A stretch of DNA of 64,000 bases from Paraburkholderia azotifigens. Lineage in GTDB: Bacteria > Pseudomonadota > Gammaproteobacteria > Burkholderiales > Burkholderiaceae. A program made the translations under genes and the position numbers. Shown piece after piece: positions 25,899 to 34,773 of the stretch. A model generated the notes under the pieces. The model did no database searches. It worked only from the letters and a program-made list of their open reading frames with translations, and had not been told where the DNA came from. Numbering within the stretch: position 1 is the first letter of the stretch; each line of letters starts with the position of its first letter. The stretch spans positions 868,001-932,000 of the forward strand of contig NZ_VOQS01000003.1 in assembly GCF_007995085.1 (NCBI RefSeq). The letters are read 5' to 3'.

Positions 25899-27071
25899 TC
25901 ACACCACATTCTTCTCGACGATCGGCCGGTTCTCCAGCACGCGATCAAAACCGAGCGAGCCCAGATCGAGCGTCACATAGCGCCCGTGCAGGATGAGTTC
26001 GCTGACGCCGCGCCCGGTAGCGGGCCCCTGTTGCAATCCGTGGCCGCTAAAGCCGTTGGCGAAAATGCAATTGTCGACATCCGGGTGGTAGCCGATGATC
26101 GCGTTCTGATCGAGCACGTTGTACTCGTAATAGCCCGACCAGCAATGCTCGACGCGCAGCGCTTCGAACTGCGGCACACGATGCGCGAGCGTCGGCCAGA
26201 TCACGTCGTCGAACAGCGCGTGATCGACTTCGTCGAGGGGAAGATCGTCCGGGTCGTTTTCCGGCGAAGGCGACGTTCCGCAGATATACGACGTGCCCTC
26301 AGGACGGAAATACACGCCCGTCGGATCGATCAGCAGCGGGCAAGGCCCGAGCTTCGCCGGCGAACTCACGTTGAAGATGCTGCGCCGCCGCGCATACACG
26401 GGCAGTTCGATGCCCGCCATCGACGCCACGCGCCGCGCCCACGCGCCTGCCGCGTTGACGACGACATCGCACGCAAACGTCTCGCCGCTCGCGGTCGTGA
26501 CATGCGTGACGCGCCGCCCTTCGCGATGTAGCGCCGTCACGTCGTCGGCGACATAGCGCGCACCCAGTGCCTGCGCCTTCTTGCGCAGCGCTTGCACGAG
26601 GCCATAGCCGTCGAACCAGCCTTCGCCCGATTCGCCGAACGCGCCCGCGCTCAGGTCGTCCGTATTGAGCCACGGAAAGCGCGCGCCCAGCGCCGTTCTG
26701 TCGAGCAATGTGATGTCCGCGCCGAGACGCTTTTGCAGCGAGTGATTTTCGCGCAGCGTCGCTTCGCCCGAAGGCGTTGCGAGAAACAGATAGCCGCCTT
26801 CGTGCAGATCGATGGAAGGCTTCGTGCCGTCGATCTCCAGCCGTTCGCCGATCGTCCGCAGGAACTCGATGCCGTATAGCGACATCTCGATCGACAGCGG
26901 CGTGGAGAACTGCTGCCGGATCGAGGCCGCCGACAACGCCGACGACGAGCGCGCATAGGTCGGATCGCGCTCGATCACCGTGACGCTCACGCTCGGGTCC
27001 GACAGACGCAGGAAATACGCGATCGAACTGCCGATCACGCCGCCACCGACAACGACGACTTTCGAACTCAC
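25899..27071 (-). CDS. amaA: FAD-dependent amino-acid oxidase, possible L-pipecolate oxidase
   Basis: The 390-residue protein is a DAO-family flavoenzyme with the dinucleotide site VVVVGGGVIGSSIAYFL at the N-terminus, VNAAGAWARRVA near residue 200, and a C-terminal IFANGFSGHGLQQGPATGR flavin loop. A GTG at 27071 preceded by GGAG is chosen as start; the frame has no nearby ATG. It lies 128 bases after the AmaB-like dehydrogenase on the same strand. In Pseudomonas putida AmaA oxidises L-pipecolate to piperideine-6-carboxylate, which AmaB then oxidises, so the pair fits lysine/pipecolate degradation. The gene symbol is a contextual guess; a D-amino-acid or sarcosine oxidase is possible. Confidence 0.8.
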   Translation of the reverse strand: MSSKVVVVGGGVIGSSIAYFLRLSDPSVSVTVIERDPTYARSSSALSAASIRQQFSTPLSIEMSLYGIEFLRTIGERLEIDGTKPSIDLHEGGYLFLATPSGEATLRENHSLQKRLGADITLLDRTALGARFPWLNTDDLSAGAFGESGEGWFDGYGLVQALRKKAQALGARYVADDVTALHREGRRVTHVTTASGETFACDVVVNAAGAWARRVASMAGIELPVYARRRSIFNVSSPAKLGPCPLLIDPTGVYFRPEGTSYICGTSPSPENDPDDLPLDEVDHALFDDVIWPTLAHRVPQFEALRVEHCWSGYYEYNVLDQNAIIGYHPDVDNCIFANGFSGHGLQQGPATGRGVSELILHGRYVTLDLGSLGFDRVLENRPIVEKNVV

Positions 27072-27199
27072 AGGCCACTCCAGACGAAGCGGGTCAACGG
27101 ACCGCAAAGGTCCGCGACAGGTTGAAAAGCGAAACTGGATGGAAGACCTGGCGGCGGCGCGTCACGGCACACGATGGCCGAACGCGCCGCGCCGAAGCA

Positions 27200-28699
27200 T
27201 CAGCCGATATTGAAGTCGATGCCCTGAGCAAGCGGCAGCGCCGACGAGTAGTTGACGGTGTTCGTCGCGCGGCGCATGTAGGCCTTCCACGCATCCGAAC
27301 CCGACTCGCGGCCGCCGCCCGTTTCCTTCTCGCCACCGAACGCGCCGCCGATTTCCGCGCCGCTCGGTCCGATGTTCACGTTCGCGATGCCGCAGTCGCT
27401 GCCCGAGTCCGACAGGAAGCGCTCGGCTTCGCGCAGGTCGGTCGTGAACACGCACGACGACAGGCCGTGATGCGCGGCGTTGTTCATCGCGACAGCATCG
27501 TCGAAGTCCTTGTAGCGCAGCACGTAGAGGATCGGCGCGAACGTCTCCTTGAGCACCACGGCCGTTTGCGACGGCATTTCGACGAGCGCCGGGCGCACGT
27601 AATAGCCGTTCTCGTACCCCTTCACTTCGACGCGCTCGCCGCCCGTCACCTTGCCGCCTTCCGTTGCCGCCTGTTGCAGCGCTTCCTGCATGCGCGCGAA
27701 TGACTGCTTGTCGATCAGCGGTCCCATCAGCGTGCCCTTTTCAAGCGGGTTGCCGATCGGCACCTTCGCGTACAGCTGCTTCAGGCGCTCGACGGTTTGC
27801 TCATACACGCTCTCGTGCACGAACAGACGCCGCAGCGACGTGCAGCGCTGGCCCGCCGTACCCACCGCCGAAAACAGAATGCCGCGCAGCGCGAGTTCCC
27901 GGTCGGCCGTCTGCGTGACGATCCCCGCATTGTTGCCGCCGAGTTCGAGCAGCGAGCGGCCAAAGCGCTTCGCCACTTCGACGCCGACCGTGCGGCCCAT
28001 TTCCGTGCTGCCCGTCGCGCTGACGATCGACGCACGCGGGTCCGCCACCAGCTTCGCACCGACGTCGCGCCCGCCGTTGACGACGGCCGTCAGGCCCGCG
28101 GGCGCATCGCCGAATTCCTTCAATGCTTCGTTGAGAATCTGGTTGACGGCGAGCGCCGTGAGCGGCGTTTTCTCCGATGGCTTCCACACGACGGCATTGC
28201 CGCACACGAGCGCAAGCGCCGCGTTCCACGACCACACAGCCGCCGGGAAATTGAACGCCGAGATCACGACACACGTGCCCATCGGATGCCACGATTCGGC
28301 CATCCGGTGGCCGGGACGCTCGGAGGCAATCGTCAGGCCGTACAGCTGGCGCGACAGGCCGACGGCGAAATCGCAGATATCGATCATTTCCTGCACTTCG
28401 CCCAAGCCTTCCTGCAGGATCTTGCCCGTTTCCAGCGTGATGATGCTGCCGAGCGCCTGCTTCTTCTCGCGCAGACGCTGGCCGAGCAGGCGCACGAGTT
28501 CGCCGCGGCGCGGCGCGGGCACATTGCGCCATTGTTCGAAGGCCTGCTTCGCGCTGGCCAGCACGGCGTCGACGTCCGCAGACGTCTGGGCGGCCACGCG
28601 GCCGATGAGTTCGCCTGTGATGGGCGAGTGGACAGCGATATCGCCTGCTTGCGCGACGTCTGCAATGCCGAGATCGGCAAGGATGCTCGATGCGTTCAT
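27200..28699 (-). CDS. amaB: L-piperidine-6-carboxylate / aminoadipate semialdehyde dehydrogenase (ALDH7 type)
   Basis: The 499-residue aldehyde dehydrogenase has FNFPAAVWSWNAALALVCGN (cofactor fold), ATGSTEMGR, the catalytic glutamate in LLELGGNNAGIV, and the catalytic cysteine in GTAGQRCTSLRRLFVH. The C-terminal GSDAWKAYMRRATNTVNY is characteristic of the antiquitin/AmaB group. It oxidises piperideine-6-carboxylate, in equilibrium with 2-aminoadipate semialdehyde, to 2-aminoadipate in lysine catabolism. The ATG at 28699 with an upstream GGGAA is preferred to a TTG further upstream. The divergent XRE-cupin regulator suggests local control. Confidence 0.88.
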   Translation of the reverse strand: MNASSILADLGIADVAQAGDIAVHSPITGELIGRVAAQTSADVDAVLASAKQAFEQWRNVPAPRRGELVRLLGQRLREKKQALGSIITLETGKILQEGLGEVQEMIDICDFAVGLSRQLYGLTIASERPGHRMAESWHPMGTCVVISAFNFPAAVWSWNAALALVCGNAVVWKPSEKTPLTALAVNQILNEALKEFGDAPAGLTAVVNGGRDVGAKLVADPRASIVSATGSTEMGRTVGVEVAKRFGRSLLELGGNNAGIVTQTADRELALRGILFSAVGTAGQRCTSLRRLFVHESVYEQTVERLKQLYAKVPIGNPLEKGTLMGPLIDKQSFARMQEALQQAATEGGKVTGGERVEVKGYENGYYVRPALVEMPSQTAVVLKETFAPILYVLRYKDFDDAVAMNNAAHHGLSSCVFTTDLREAERFLSDSGSDCGIANVNIGPSGAEIGGAFGGEKETGGGRESGSDAWKAYMRRATNTVNYSSALPLAQGIDFNIG

Positions 28700-29037
28700 C
28701 TTGATTCCCTTATTTCCGATACGAAACAAAAGTAAGTGCGGAAACTATACACGCCGTGATTTATGGCGACAAGGGCGCCGCGACATGAATTTGCGCTATC
28801 CGACAACGGCTTAAAAATCCAAAAAACCGGGGGTTTTCCCGGATTTTCGCGTGCACGGCTTCACGGCGTAATGCGGCATTGCGCATACGCTTCGAGTACG
28901 TTTCAGATCGGAAATAAGCTGGCATGGATGGGGCCCGCCGCAGGCGTAGCGGTCGCTCTCGATAAGCCGGATGTTATGATCGGAAACATCACTCTCGAGG
29001 CTTTGCCCGGCCTTACGCCGTACCGTCATTGAAGCTC
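28700..29037. promoter_or_regulatory. Divergent promoter region between amaB and the XRE-cupin regulator
   Basis: This 338-base gap separates two divergently transcribed genes. It contains an A/T-rich segment with a CCGGGGGTTTTCCCGG palindrome-like stretch (about 28826-28842). No gene is visible. Confidence 0.5.
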
Positions 29038-29667
29038 ATGGATACCTCGCTCACCAAGTCGCCCGAATCCTCGACGTCCGACCTCGGCCGGCGCGTGCGC
29101 GCCGCGCGGCTCGCCCACGATCTGACGCTCGAAACCGCGAGCCGTTTGTGCGGCGTATCGCGCTCCACGCTATCGAAGGTTGAAAACGGCCTGATGTCGC
29201 CGACCTTCGACGTGCTGCAAAAGATCGTCGTGGGACTGAAGATCGATCTGGGCGAACTGTTCGGCTCGACGCCGAAGCTCAACGCAAGCGGCCGGCGCGC
29301 GCTCACGCGCAAGGACGCAGGCCAGCGTCACGCGTATCGCGGCTATCAGATGGAACTGCTGGCCACGGACCTCGCGCACAAGGCGATGCTGCCGTTCCGC
29401 ATCCGCATCACGGCGCACACGCTCGACGCGTTCGACGACTGGGGCCGCCACGAAGGCGAAGAGTTTCTGTACGTGATCAGCGGCAGCGTGTGCCTGTATT
29501 CGGAGCTGTACGCGCCGACGCATCTGAATGCGGGTGACAGCCTCTACTTCGACAGCCGCACGGGCCATGCAGCCGTCTCGACGAGCGAAGAAGACGCGGA
29601 AGTGCTGTGGATGGCGACGAATGCCGATCTTCCGCATGCGGGCGGCGGCAATACGTCGAAGAAATAA
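29038..29667 (+). CDS. XRE-family regulator with cupin sensor domain
   Basis: The 209-residue protein combines an N-terminal helix-turn-helix of the Cro/CI type (about 18-75, LGRRVRAARLAHDLTLETAS then CGVSRSTLSKVENGLMSP) and a C-terminal cupin barrel (about 105-190, WGRHEGEEFLYVISGSVCLY). The ATG at 29038 is preferred to a TTG nine bases earlier. This architecture is common for regulators of amino-acid and polyamine catabolism, and the divergent amaB-amaA pair is the likely target. The effector would bind the cupin; its identity is not visible. Confidence 0.88.
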   Translation: MDTSLTKSPESSTSDLGRRVRAARLAHDLTLETASRLCGVSRSTLSKVENGLMSPTFDVLQKIVVGLKIDLGELFGSTPKLNASGRRALTRKDAGQRHAYRGYQMELLATDLAHKAMLPFRIRITAHTLDAFDDWGRHEGEEFLYVISGSVCLYSELYAPTHLNAGDSLYFDSRTGHAAVSTSEEDAEVLWMATNADLPHAGGGNTSKK

Positions 29668-29698
29668 GGCCTGAAATCAGGCCCTGTCTGTCACGTGG

Positions 29699-30838
29699 TT
29701 ATATGGCCGAGCGCGCCTGCGCAAGCGCGCCGAGATTGCCCTCGCCGAAACCGTGGTGGCCTTTGCGCTGCACGATCTCGAAGAAGATTTCCCCTTCACG
29801 CCGCCGCACGAACGTCTGGAAGAACAGCAGCGGCACACCGTCCGCGCCGATTTCGCCGTCGACGAGAATCCGCCCACGCTTTAGCCGCTCGATATCGAGC
29901 CCATGTCCCGGCAAGCGCACATCGATCTGCTCGTAGTACGCGGGCGGCGGCTCGACCAGTTCGATGCCGTTGGCCAGCAGCTGATCGACGCACGCGAAGA
30001 TGTCGTCGGTGGCGAGCGCGATATGCTGCACGCCCTCGCCCGGATGATCAGGCAGATACTCATGCATCAGGCTCGTGCGGCGCGTACCTTCCTCGTAAAG
30101 CGGAATGCGGATTGCGCCGCACGGGGACACCATCACGCGCGATTCCGCCGACACATGCCAGTTCGCGTGCAGTTCGTGAATCTCGCGGAAATTGAGCAAC
30201 TCGCGATAAAAGTCGATCCATTCCTGCATGCGTCCCGCGCCGACCGTTTGCGTCAGATGATCGACAGCCACGAGACCCGTGCCCGCGTGACTCAGGTCGG
30301 CTTGCGCGGTGCTGACTTCGATCGGACGAAAGTCGATGTCGAAGATCGAGATATCGCCGAGGCCGCCCTGCTGGCCGCCGCGCCCGCGCCAGCGGTCGAT
30401 GAAATAGATGTGCGAATCGCCGATACCCTGAATGGCGGGAATCATGAGCTCGCCCTTGCCGATGCGCTCGCCTTCGAACGACCACGCGCCGAGTTCGGTT
30501 GCGCGGTCGTAAGCGCGCTGTGCATCGGCGACGCGAATGCCGATCGCGCAGATGCCGACGCCATATTCTTCTGCATAACGCTCGGCGAACGAGTCCGGCT
30601 CGGCATTCAGCAGGAAATTCATGTCGGCCTGGCGGAACAGCGTCACGTCCTTGCTGATGTGACGCGCGATCGGCTTGAAGCCGAGCTTCACGAACGTGTC
30701 GGCAAGCGCTTGCGGGTTGCGCGCCGCGAATTCGACGAACTCGATGCCGGCTGTGCCGAGCGGATTGTGCTCCGGGTCCGCGACGGCCTTGAGCGCGTCG
30801 GTAGGGGTCGGCAGGTCGCTGGGCATGTGCATCTCCAT
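29699..30838 (-). CDS. 4-hydroxyphenylpyruvate dioxygenase-family (VOC) enzyme
   Basis: The 379-residue protein has two vicinal-oxygen-chelate halves. The C-terminal half keeps likely iron ligands in VDHLTQTV, GVQHIALATDDI and EIFFEIVQRKG, followed by the typical HPPD tail GHHGFGEGNLGAL. HPPD converts 4-hydroxyphenylpyruvate to homogentisate. Its position beside a PcaQ-like regulator and pcaHG is unusual for a tyrosine-pathway gene, and related VOC domains also occur in 3-dehydroshikimate dehydratases (QuiC), whose product is protocatechuate. That alternative would fit the neighbours. The start is the first ATG; one two codons later is equally good. Confidence 0.82.
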   Translation of the reverse strand: MEMHMPSDLPTPTDALKAVADPEHNPLGTAGIEFVEFAARNPQALADTFVKLGFKPIARHISKDVTLFRQADMNFLLNAEPDSFAERYAEEYGVGICAIGIRVADAQRAYDRATELGAWSFEGERIGKGELMIPAIQGIGDSHIYFIDRWRGRGGQQGGLGDISIFDIDFRPIEVSTAQADLSHAGTGLVAVDHLTQTVGAGRMQEWIDFYRELLNFREIHELHANWHVSAESRVMVSPCGAIRIPLYEEGTRRTSLMHEYLPDHPGEGVQHIALATDDIFACVDQLLANGIELVEPPPAYYEQIDVRLPGHGLDIERLKRGRILVDGEIGADGVPLLFFQTFVRRREGEIFFEIVQRKGHHGFGEGNLGALAQARSAI

Positions 30839-30943
30839 GATCGTGCTATTTCAACTCGGCAGACAAACAGGTCGGGGCGCCGCGCATCGTGTTTTACACC
30901 GCACGGCGGCACTCGTGCAACCCTCAATTTTGTACTATTCGGT

Positions 30944-32038
30944 TCAAAGATGCACCTTCCGTCGCGACGGCGCTGCGCCGGACGACGGCTTCGCGAGAGC
31001 GTCGCCCGCTTTGCGTGGCGTGTCCTTGCCGGGGCTACGCTTTGCGCGGCCCTTCGCCGTCTTCGCTTGCGGCCGCTGTCCTTCTTCGCCGCGGGCCTGC
31101 ACGTTGCGCGCGAGCCGTTCACGTGCGACCTTGCGCACGGCTTCGATCAGCGCGCGGCCGACGGGCGTCGGCTGCGTATCCGACCGCAGGATCAGACCGA
31201 CGGGCTCCTCGGTGCCCGCAACGGGCAATGGCAACGGCGTTAGCAAGCCATGCGCCAGTTCGTATTCGATCGCGCTGCGCGGCACGAACCACACTGCATC
31301 GTTTTCGAGCGCGAGAGACCGGCCGACCGACACCGACAGCACCTCGACGAACGACGATAGCGGCGGCACCGCCCACGCACGCAGCAGGCTTTCCGCCGAT
31401 TGCCGGATCAGCGTGCCATACGGCGGCACGACGACGGAGAACTCGAGCAGCCGCGCCGCCGGCGAGGCCGCGCTCGACGCCAGTGGATGCCCGGCACGCA
31501 CGACGGCGATCAGCGGTTCGGCATACAGCTGTTCGAACGTGAGGCCGACCATTCGCTCGGGATCGGCCAGTCTGCCGACGGCGAACTCGATCGCGCCCGC
31601 TTTCAGGCGCTCCAGCAGCTCGGTATTCGACCCCGTGTTGAGCCGCACGATCGCGTTGGGCCACTGCTCGCCGAAAAGCCGCATCACGGGCGGCACGAGC
31701 GAAGTGGCGACGGTCGGCAGCACGCCGATATCGAGCGTCGCCGCCGTTTCGCCCTCCACCCGCGCGAGCAGATCGACGCCCTGGCGCAGCGCGCTCACGC
31801 AGGCGCTCGCGTGCGGCATGAAGAGCTGCCCTTCGCGCGTCGGCACCGCGCCATGCCGGCCGCGCTCGAACAGACGCACGCCCAATATCTCTTCCAGTTC
31901 GGCGACCGTCTTCGAGACGGCAGGCTGCGTGATCGACAGGCTCTCCGCCGCCTTCTGCACGCCGCCGAACTGCGCGACGGCCAGAAAGCACTGCAGGTGC
32001 CGGAATTTGACGCGGCTGTCCGCGAGGCTGCGTTGCAT
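30944..32038 (-). CDS. pcaQ: LysR-type regulator, PcaQ-like
   Basis: The 364-residue protein has an N-terminal winged helix (about 10-70, HLQCFLAVAQFGGVQKAAES then TQPAVSKTVAELEEILGVRL) and a substrate-binding domain (about 100-300). It lies divergent from pcaHG, the classic position of PcaQ, which activates protocatechuate genes. It is about 50 residues longer than usual: the last 45 residues form a lysine/arginine-rich tail (KTAKGRAKRSPGKDTPRK). The palindrome ATAAC-N5-GTTAT overlaps its start codon and may be its operator. Confidence 0.84.
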   Translation of the reverse strand: MQRSLADSRVKFRHLQCFLAVAQFGGVQKAAESLSITQPAVSKTVAELEEILGVRLFERGRHGAVPTREGQLFMPHASACVSALRQGVDLLARVEGETAATLDIGVLPTVATSLVPPVMRLFGEQWPNAIVRLNTGSNTELLERLKAGAIEFAVGRLADPERMVGLTFEQLYAEPLIAVVRAGHPLASSAASPAARLLEFSVVVPPYGTLIRQSAESLLRAWAVPPLSSFVEVLSVSVGRSLALENDAVWFVPRSAIEYELAHGLLTPLPLPVAGTEEPVGLILRSDTQPTPVGRALIEAVRKVARERLARNVQARGEEGQRPQAKTAKGRAKRSPGKDTPRKAGDALAKPSSGAAPSRRKVHL

Positions 32039-32051
32039 AACAGATCGTTAT
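32037..32051. promoter_or_regulatory. Candidate PcaQ operator (ATAAC-N5-GTTAT)
   Basis: A perfect 5-bp dyad ATAAC/GTTAT with five-base spacer overlaps the pcaQ start codon in the divergent pcaQ-pcaH gap. It resembles the PcaQ site known in Sinorhizobium (ATAACC-N4-GGTTAA) and has the LysR T-N11-A form. Binding here could repress pcaQ and activate pcaHG. Confidence 0.5.
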
Positions 32052-32146
32052 ACGAGATACGAAAAAACGTCATTTTGCATAACTTCTTCGCTTCTATAAA
32101 GTCACGTCATCCACTACCCATAAACGAATCCCCAAGGAGACATCTG

Positions 32147-32851
32147 ATGGACGATTCCATTCTGAGTCCGCGCGACTTCCCTTCCCATCCCGCCTATGTC
32201 CATGCGCCGTATGGATCGTCCGTCAAGCGCGGCCCGACGCGTCCGCTGATTCCGCTGAAAGAGCGCCTGCGCGACCAGCGCGTGCCCGTCTACGGCGCGG
32301 AAGATCTCGGTCCGCTCGATCACGACCTGACGCGCAATGCCGCGAAGAACGGCGAGCCGCTCGGCGAACGCATCATCGTCACGGGCCGCGTGCTCGACGA
32401 AGGCGGCCGTCCCGTGCGCAACACGCTCGTCGAAGTGTGGCAGGCGAACGCCGCGGGCCGCTATGTGCACAAGAACGACCAGCACGACGCGCCGCTCGAT
32501 CCGAACTTCCTCGGCGCGGGCCGCTGCCTGACCGACAACGAAGGCCGCTACCGCTTCATGACGATCAAGCCGGGTGCGTATCCGTGGGGCAATCACCCGA
32601 ACGCATGGCGTCCGAATCACATCCACTTCTCGCTGTTCGGCGACTATTTCGGCTCGCGACTCGTCACGCAGATGTACTTCCCCGGCGATCCGCTGCTCCA
32701 GTACGACCCGATCTTCCAGGGCACGCCCGAACAGGCCCGTGACCGTCTGATTTCGCGCTTCACGCTCGACGTGACGGAAGAGAACTACGCGCTCGGCTAC
32801 GAATTCGACATCGTGCTGCGCGGTCCGAACGAAACCCCGATGGAGCGCTAA
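32147..32851 (+). CDS. pcaH: Protocatechuate 3,4-dioxygenase beta subunit
   Basis: The 234-residue subunit is recognised by the N-terminal RPLIPLKERLRDQRVPVYG, the intradiol core VWQANAAGRYVHKNDQHDAP, and the iron-ligand region in GAYPWGNHPNAWRPNHIHFS, with tyrosine and two histidines in place. It binds the catalytic non-haem Fe(III) and, with PcaG, cleaves protocatechuate to 3-carboxy-cis,cis-muconate. The ATG follows a clear AAGGAGA site. Transcription is probably controlled by the divergent PcaQ-like regulator. The pcaG start follows after a two-base gap. Confidence 0.94.
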   Translation: MDDSILSPRDFPSHPAYVHAPYGSSVKRGPTRPLIPLKERLRDQRVPVYGAEDLGPLDHDLTRNAAKNGEPLGERIIVTGRVLDEGGRPVRNTLVEVWQANAAGRYVHKNDQHDAPLDPNFLGAGRCLTDNEGRYRFMTIKPGAYPWGNHPNAWRPNHIHFSLFGDYFGSRLVTQMYFPGDPLLQYDPIFQGTPEQARDRLISRFTLDVTEENYALGYEFDIVLRGPNETPMER

Positions 32852-32853
32852 TC

Positions 32854-33444
32854 ATGACGACGCTTAAGCAAACCCCTTCGCAAACCGTCGGGCCGTATTT
32901 CGCCTATGGCCTGTGTCCTCAGCAATACAACTTCGATATGAAGAGCCTGTTTTCGGGCGTTCTGGCGGATCGCGAGGCAGCGGGCGAACACATCACCGTG
33001 GTCGGCCAGGTGTTCGACGGCGACGGCGCCATCATCGGCGACGCGATGATCGAAGTGCAGCAGGTGGACAGCGAAGGACGCTACCCGCAATCGCGCGAAG
33101 AAGTGGCGAAGACGGGCTTTCACGGCTTTGCACGCTTCGGCACGGGCACGGATCCGCACAAGCGCTTCATCATCGAAACGGTGAAGCCGGGCCGTGCATC
33201 GCCCGACGAAGCACCGCATCTGAACGTGATCGTGACGATGCGCGGCATGCTGCTGCATACGTTCACGCGCGTCTATTTCGACGACGAAGCCGCCGCGAAC
33301 GACAAGGACCCCGTGTTCGCGAGCGTGCCCGCCGAACGCCGCGCGACACTCGTCGCCAAACGCGAAACGAACGCCGGCAATGCCGTCTATCGCTTCGACA
33401 TCCACATGCAAGGCCCGAACGAAACGGTGTTCTTCGACCTGTGA
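32854..33444 (+). CDS. pcaG: Protocatechuate 3,4-dioxygenase alpha subunit
   Basis: The 196-residue subunit has the intradiol dioxygenase fold with LKQTPSQTVGPYFAYGLCP at the N-terminus, VGQVFDGDGAIIGDAMIEVQ in the centre and VIVTMRGMLLHTFTRVYF later. As expected for the alpha chain, the full set of iron ligands is not retained. It begins two bases after pcaH stops, so the subunits are cotranslated. A terminator lies about 125 bases downstream. The remaining pca genes are not in the window. Confidence 0.94.
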   Translation: MTTLKQTPSQTVGPYFAYGLCPQQYNFDMKSLFSGVLADREAAGEHITVVGQVFDGDGAIIGDAMIEVQQVDSEGRYPQSREEVAKTGFHGFARFGTGTDPHKRFIIETVKPGRASPDEAPHLNVIVTMRGMLLHTFTRVYFDDEAAANDKDPVFASVPAERRATLVAKRETNAGNAVYRFDIHMQGPNETVFFDL

Positions 33445-33568
33445 TGCGATGCACGGCGCGTGAACCTCGCGAGCATTCCATGCAAGGTTCATCGCCAGTT
33501 CACAAATGAACGTTAGGATGCGTTGCGCGAGTCAAATCGCGCAATGAAACTCCGAGCAGTATTTGGAT

Positions 33569-33593
33569 GCCCGCTTCGACGCGGGCTTTTTTT
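33569..33593 (+). terminator. pcaHG terminator
   Basis: GCCCGC-TTCGAC-GCGGGC is followed by seven thymidines. It lies in the short gap before the convergent class II aldolase gene. Confidence 0.88.
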
Positions 33594-33649
33594 CGTCTCT
33601 TGCGTCTCTTTCGTCCCGGCTCCGGGCTTTAGCGCGCGACGTTCGACAT

Positions 33650-34435
33650 TCAGCTGCGGTAATCGGAAACGGAGCTGTCGATCAGACGCAAGGCCGCTTC
33701 CCATGCGAGTTCCGCAATGCCTTCCTCGTCGTCGCGTGCGAACTGGCTCGCGGTGAGCTTGCGCACGTGCTCGGGCGGCAGCGTCAACTCCGCGTTGCCC
33801 GCAAGCGCGTCGATCTGGATCTGGCACGCGCGTTCGAGAAAGTAGATTTCCTGAAACGCCGTCGCCGCCGACTTGCCGCCCGCCAGCAGCCCGTGATTGC
33901 GCAGGATCATCGCGTTGCACGTGCCCAGATCGGCAACGAGCCGTTCACGCTCGCCGAGATCGAGCGCAATGCCTTCGTAGTCGTGATACGCGAGCACGCC
34001 GTAGAACTTCAGCGCGTGCTGGCTGATGGGCAGCAAGCCCTGCTTTTGCGCCGATACGGCCGAACCCGCCGACGTATGCGTGTGAATCACGAAGCGCATG
34101 TCGGGGCGCGCCATGTGCACCGCCGAATGAATCGTGAAGCCGGCTGCATTCACGCGATAGCGCTTCGGATCGGCGGCCACTTTATCCGCCGCTTCGACGA
34201 CGCGTCCGTCGCGATCGATCTTCACGAGATCCGACGCGCGCATCTCGTGAAAGAGCACGCCATAGCGGTTGATCAGAAAGTGATGCTCGGGACCGGCCAC
34301 GCGTGCTGTGATGTGCGTGTCGATCAGATCCGTCATGCGGAAATGCGCGACGAGCCGATATAGCGCGGCAAGTTCGCACCGCGTCGTCCATTCTTCGCTG
34401 CTATATGCGCTCTGCTGCATGGTCGTGGCGGACAT
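33650..34435 (-). CDS. Class II aldolase/adducin-family protein
   Basis: The 261-residue protein has the class II aldolase fold. The zinc-binding histidines lie in FVIHTHTSAGSAVSA near residue 115, and a third in RNHGLLAGGKSA near residue 180. Catalytic loops include DTHITARV and FLINRYGVLFHEM. Members cleave sugar phosphates or act as decarboxylases, but many single genes like this have no defined substrate. The ATG at 34435 is where homology begins; the frame opens further upstream. It is convergent with pcaHG and not obviously part of that pathway. Confidence 0.84.
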   Translation of the reverse strand: MSATTMQQSAYSSEEWTTRCELAALYRLVAHFRMTDLIDTHITARVAGPEHHFLINRYGVLFHEMRASDLVKIDRDGRVVEAADKVAADPKRYRVNAAGFTIHSAVHMARPDMRFVIHTHTSAGSAVSAQKQGLLPISQHALKFYGVLAYHDYEGIALDLGERERLVADLGTCNAMILRNHGLLAGGKSAATAFQEIYFLERACQIQIDALAGNAELTLPPEHVRKLTASQFARDDEEGIAELAWEAALRLIDSSVSDYRS

Positions 34436-34518
34436 GACGGCGTCTCCGTAAAAGAGTCGTGCGGCGTCTGAACGAAAAGCGGAAAAGGAAAAAATGCTGG
34501 CACCCGCAAACGCGGTGC

Positions 34519-34773
34519 TCAGACGCGGAAGTGCTCGATATCCTGACCGGCGTTGATGGCGCGTGTAAGCCAGTCGGGGCGGTCGCCCGTGCCGTCCCAT
34601 TCGTGGCCGAATGCGTCGCGGTATCTAGGCACGGCGGCGTCGGCAATAAGCGCTGCTTCGAGCGCTTCAGGCGTAATACCGAATTCCTCCATACGGCGAC
34701 GGATCCATAAGATCAGCCGCTCGCGCGCTTGACCGTCGAGGTCGAGCGTCCGATGTTCCTCTCGCTCTTTCAT
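34519..34773 (-). CDS. Short H-NS-like protein (C-terminal DNA-binding motif only)
   Basis: The 84-residue protein has a short helical N-terminal half (DLDGQARERLILWIRRRMEE) and a C-terminal PRYRDAFGHEWDGTGDRPDW that resembles the H-NS DNA-binding motif (YRDP..TWSGRGRxPxW). The glycine-rich loop is altered (GTGDRP, with an acidic residue in place of arginine). Typical H-NS proteins here are about 100-130 residues, so the oligomerisation domain is reduced. An H-NS antagonist or a divergent nucleoid protein is possible. The ATG at 34773 is preferred to an upstream GTG. Confidence 0.6.
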   Translation of the reverse strand: MKEREEHRTLDLDGQARERLILWIRRRMEEFGITPEALEAALIADAAVPRYRDAFGHEWDGTGDRPDWLTRAINAGQDIEHFRV

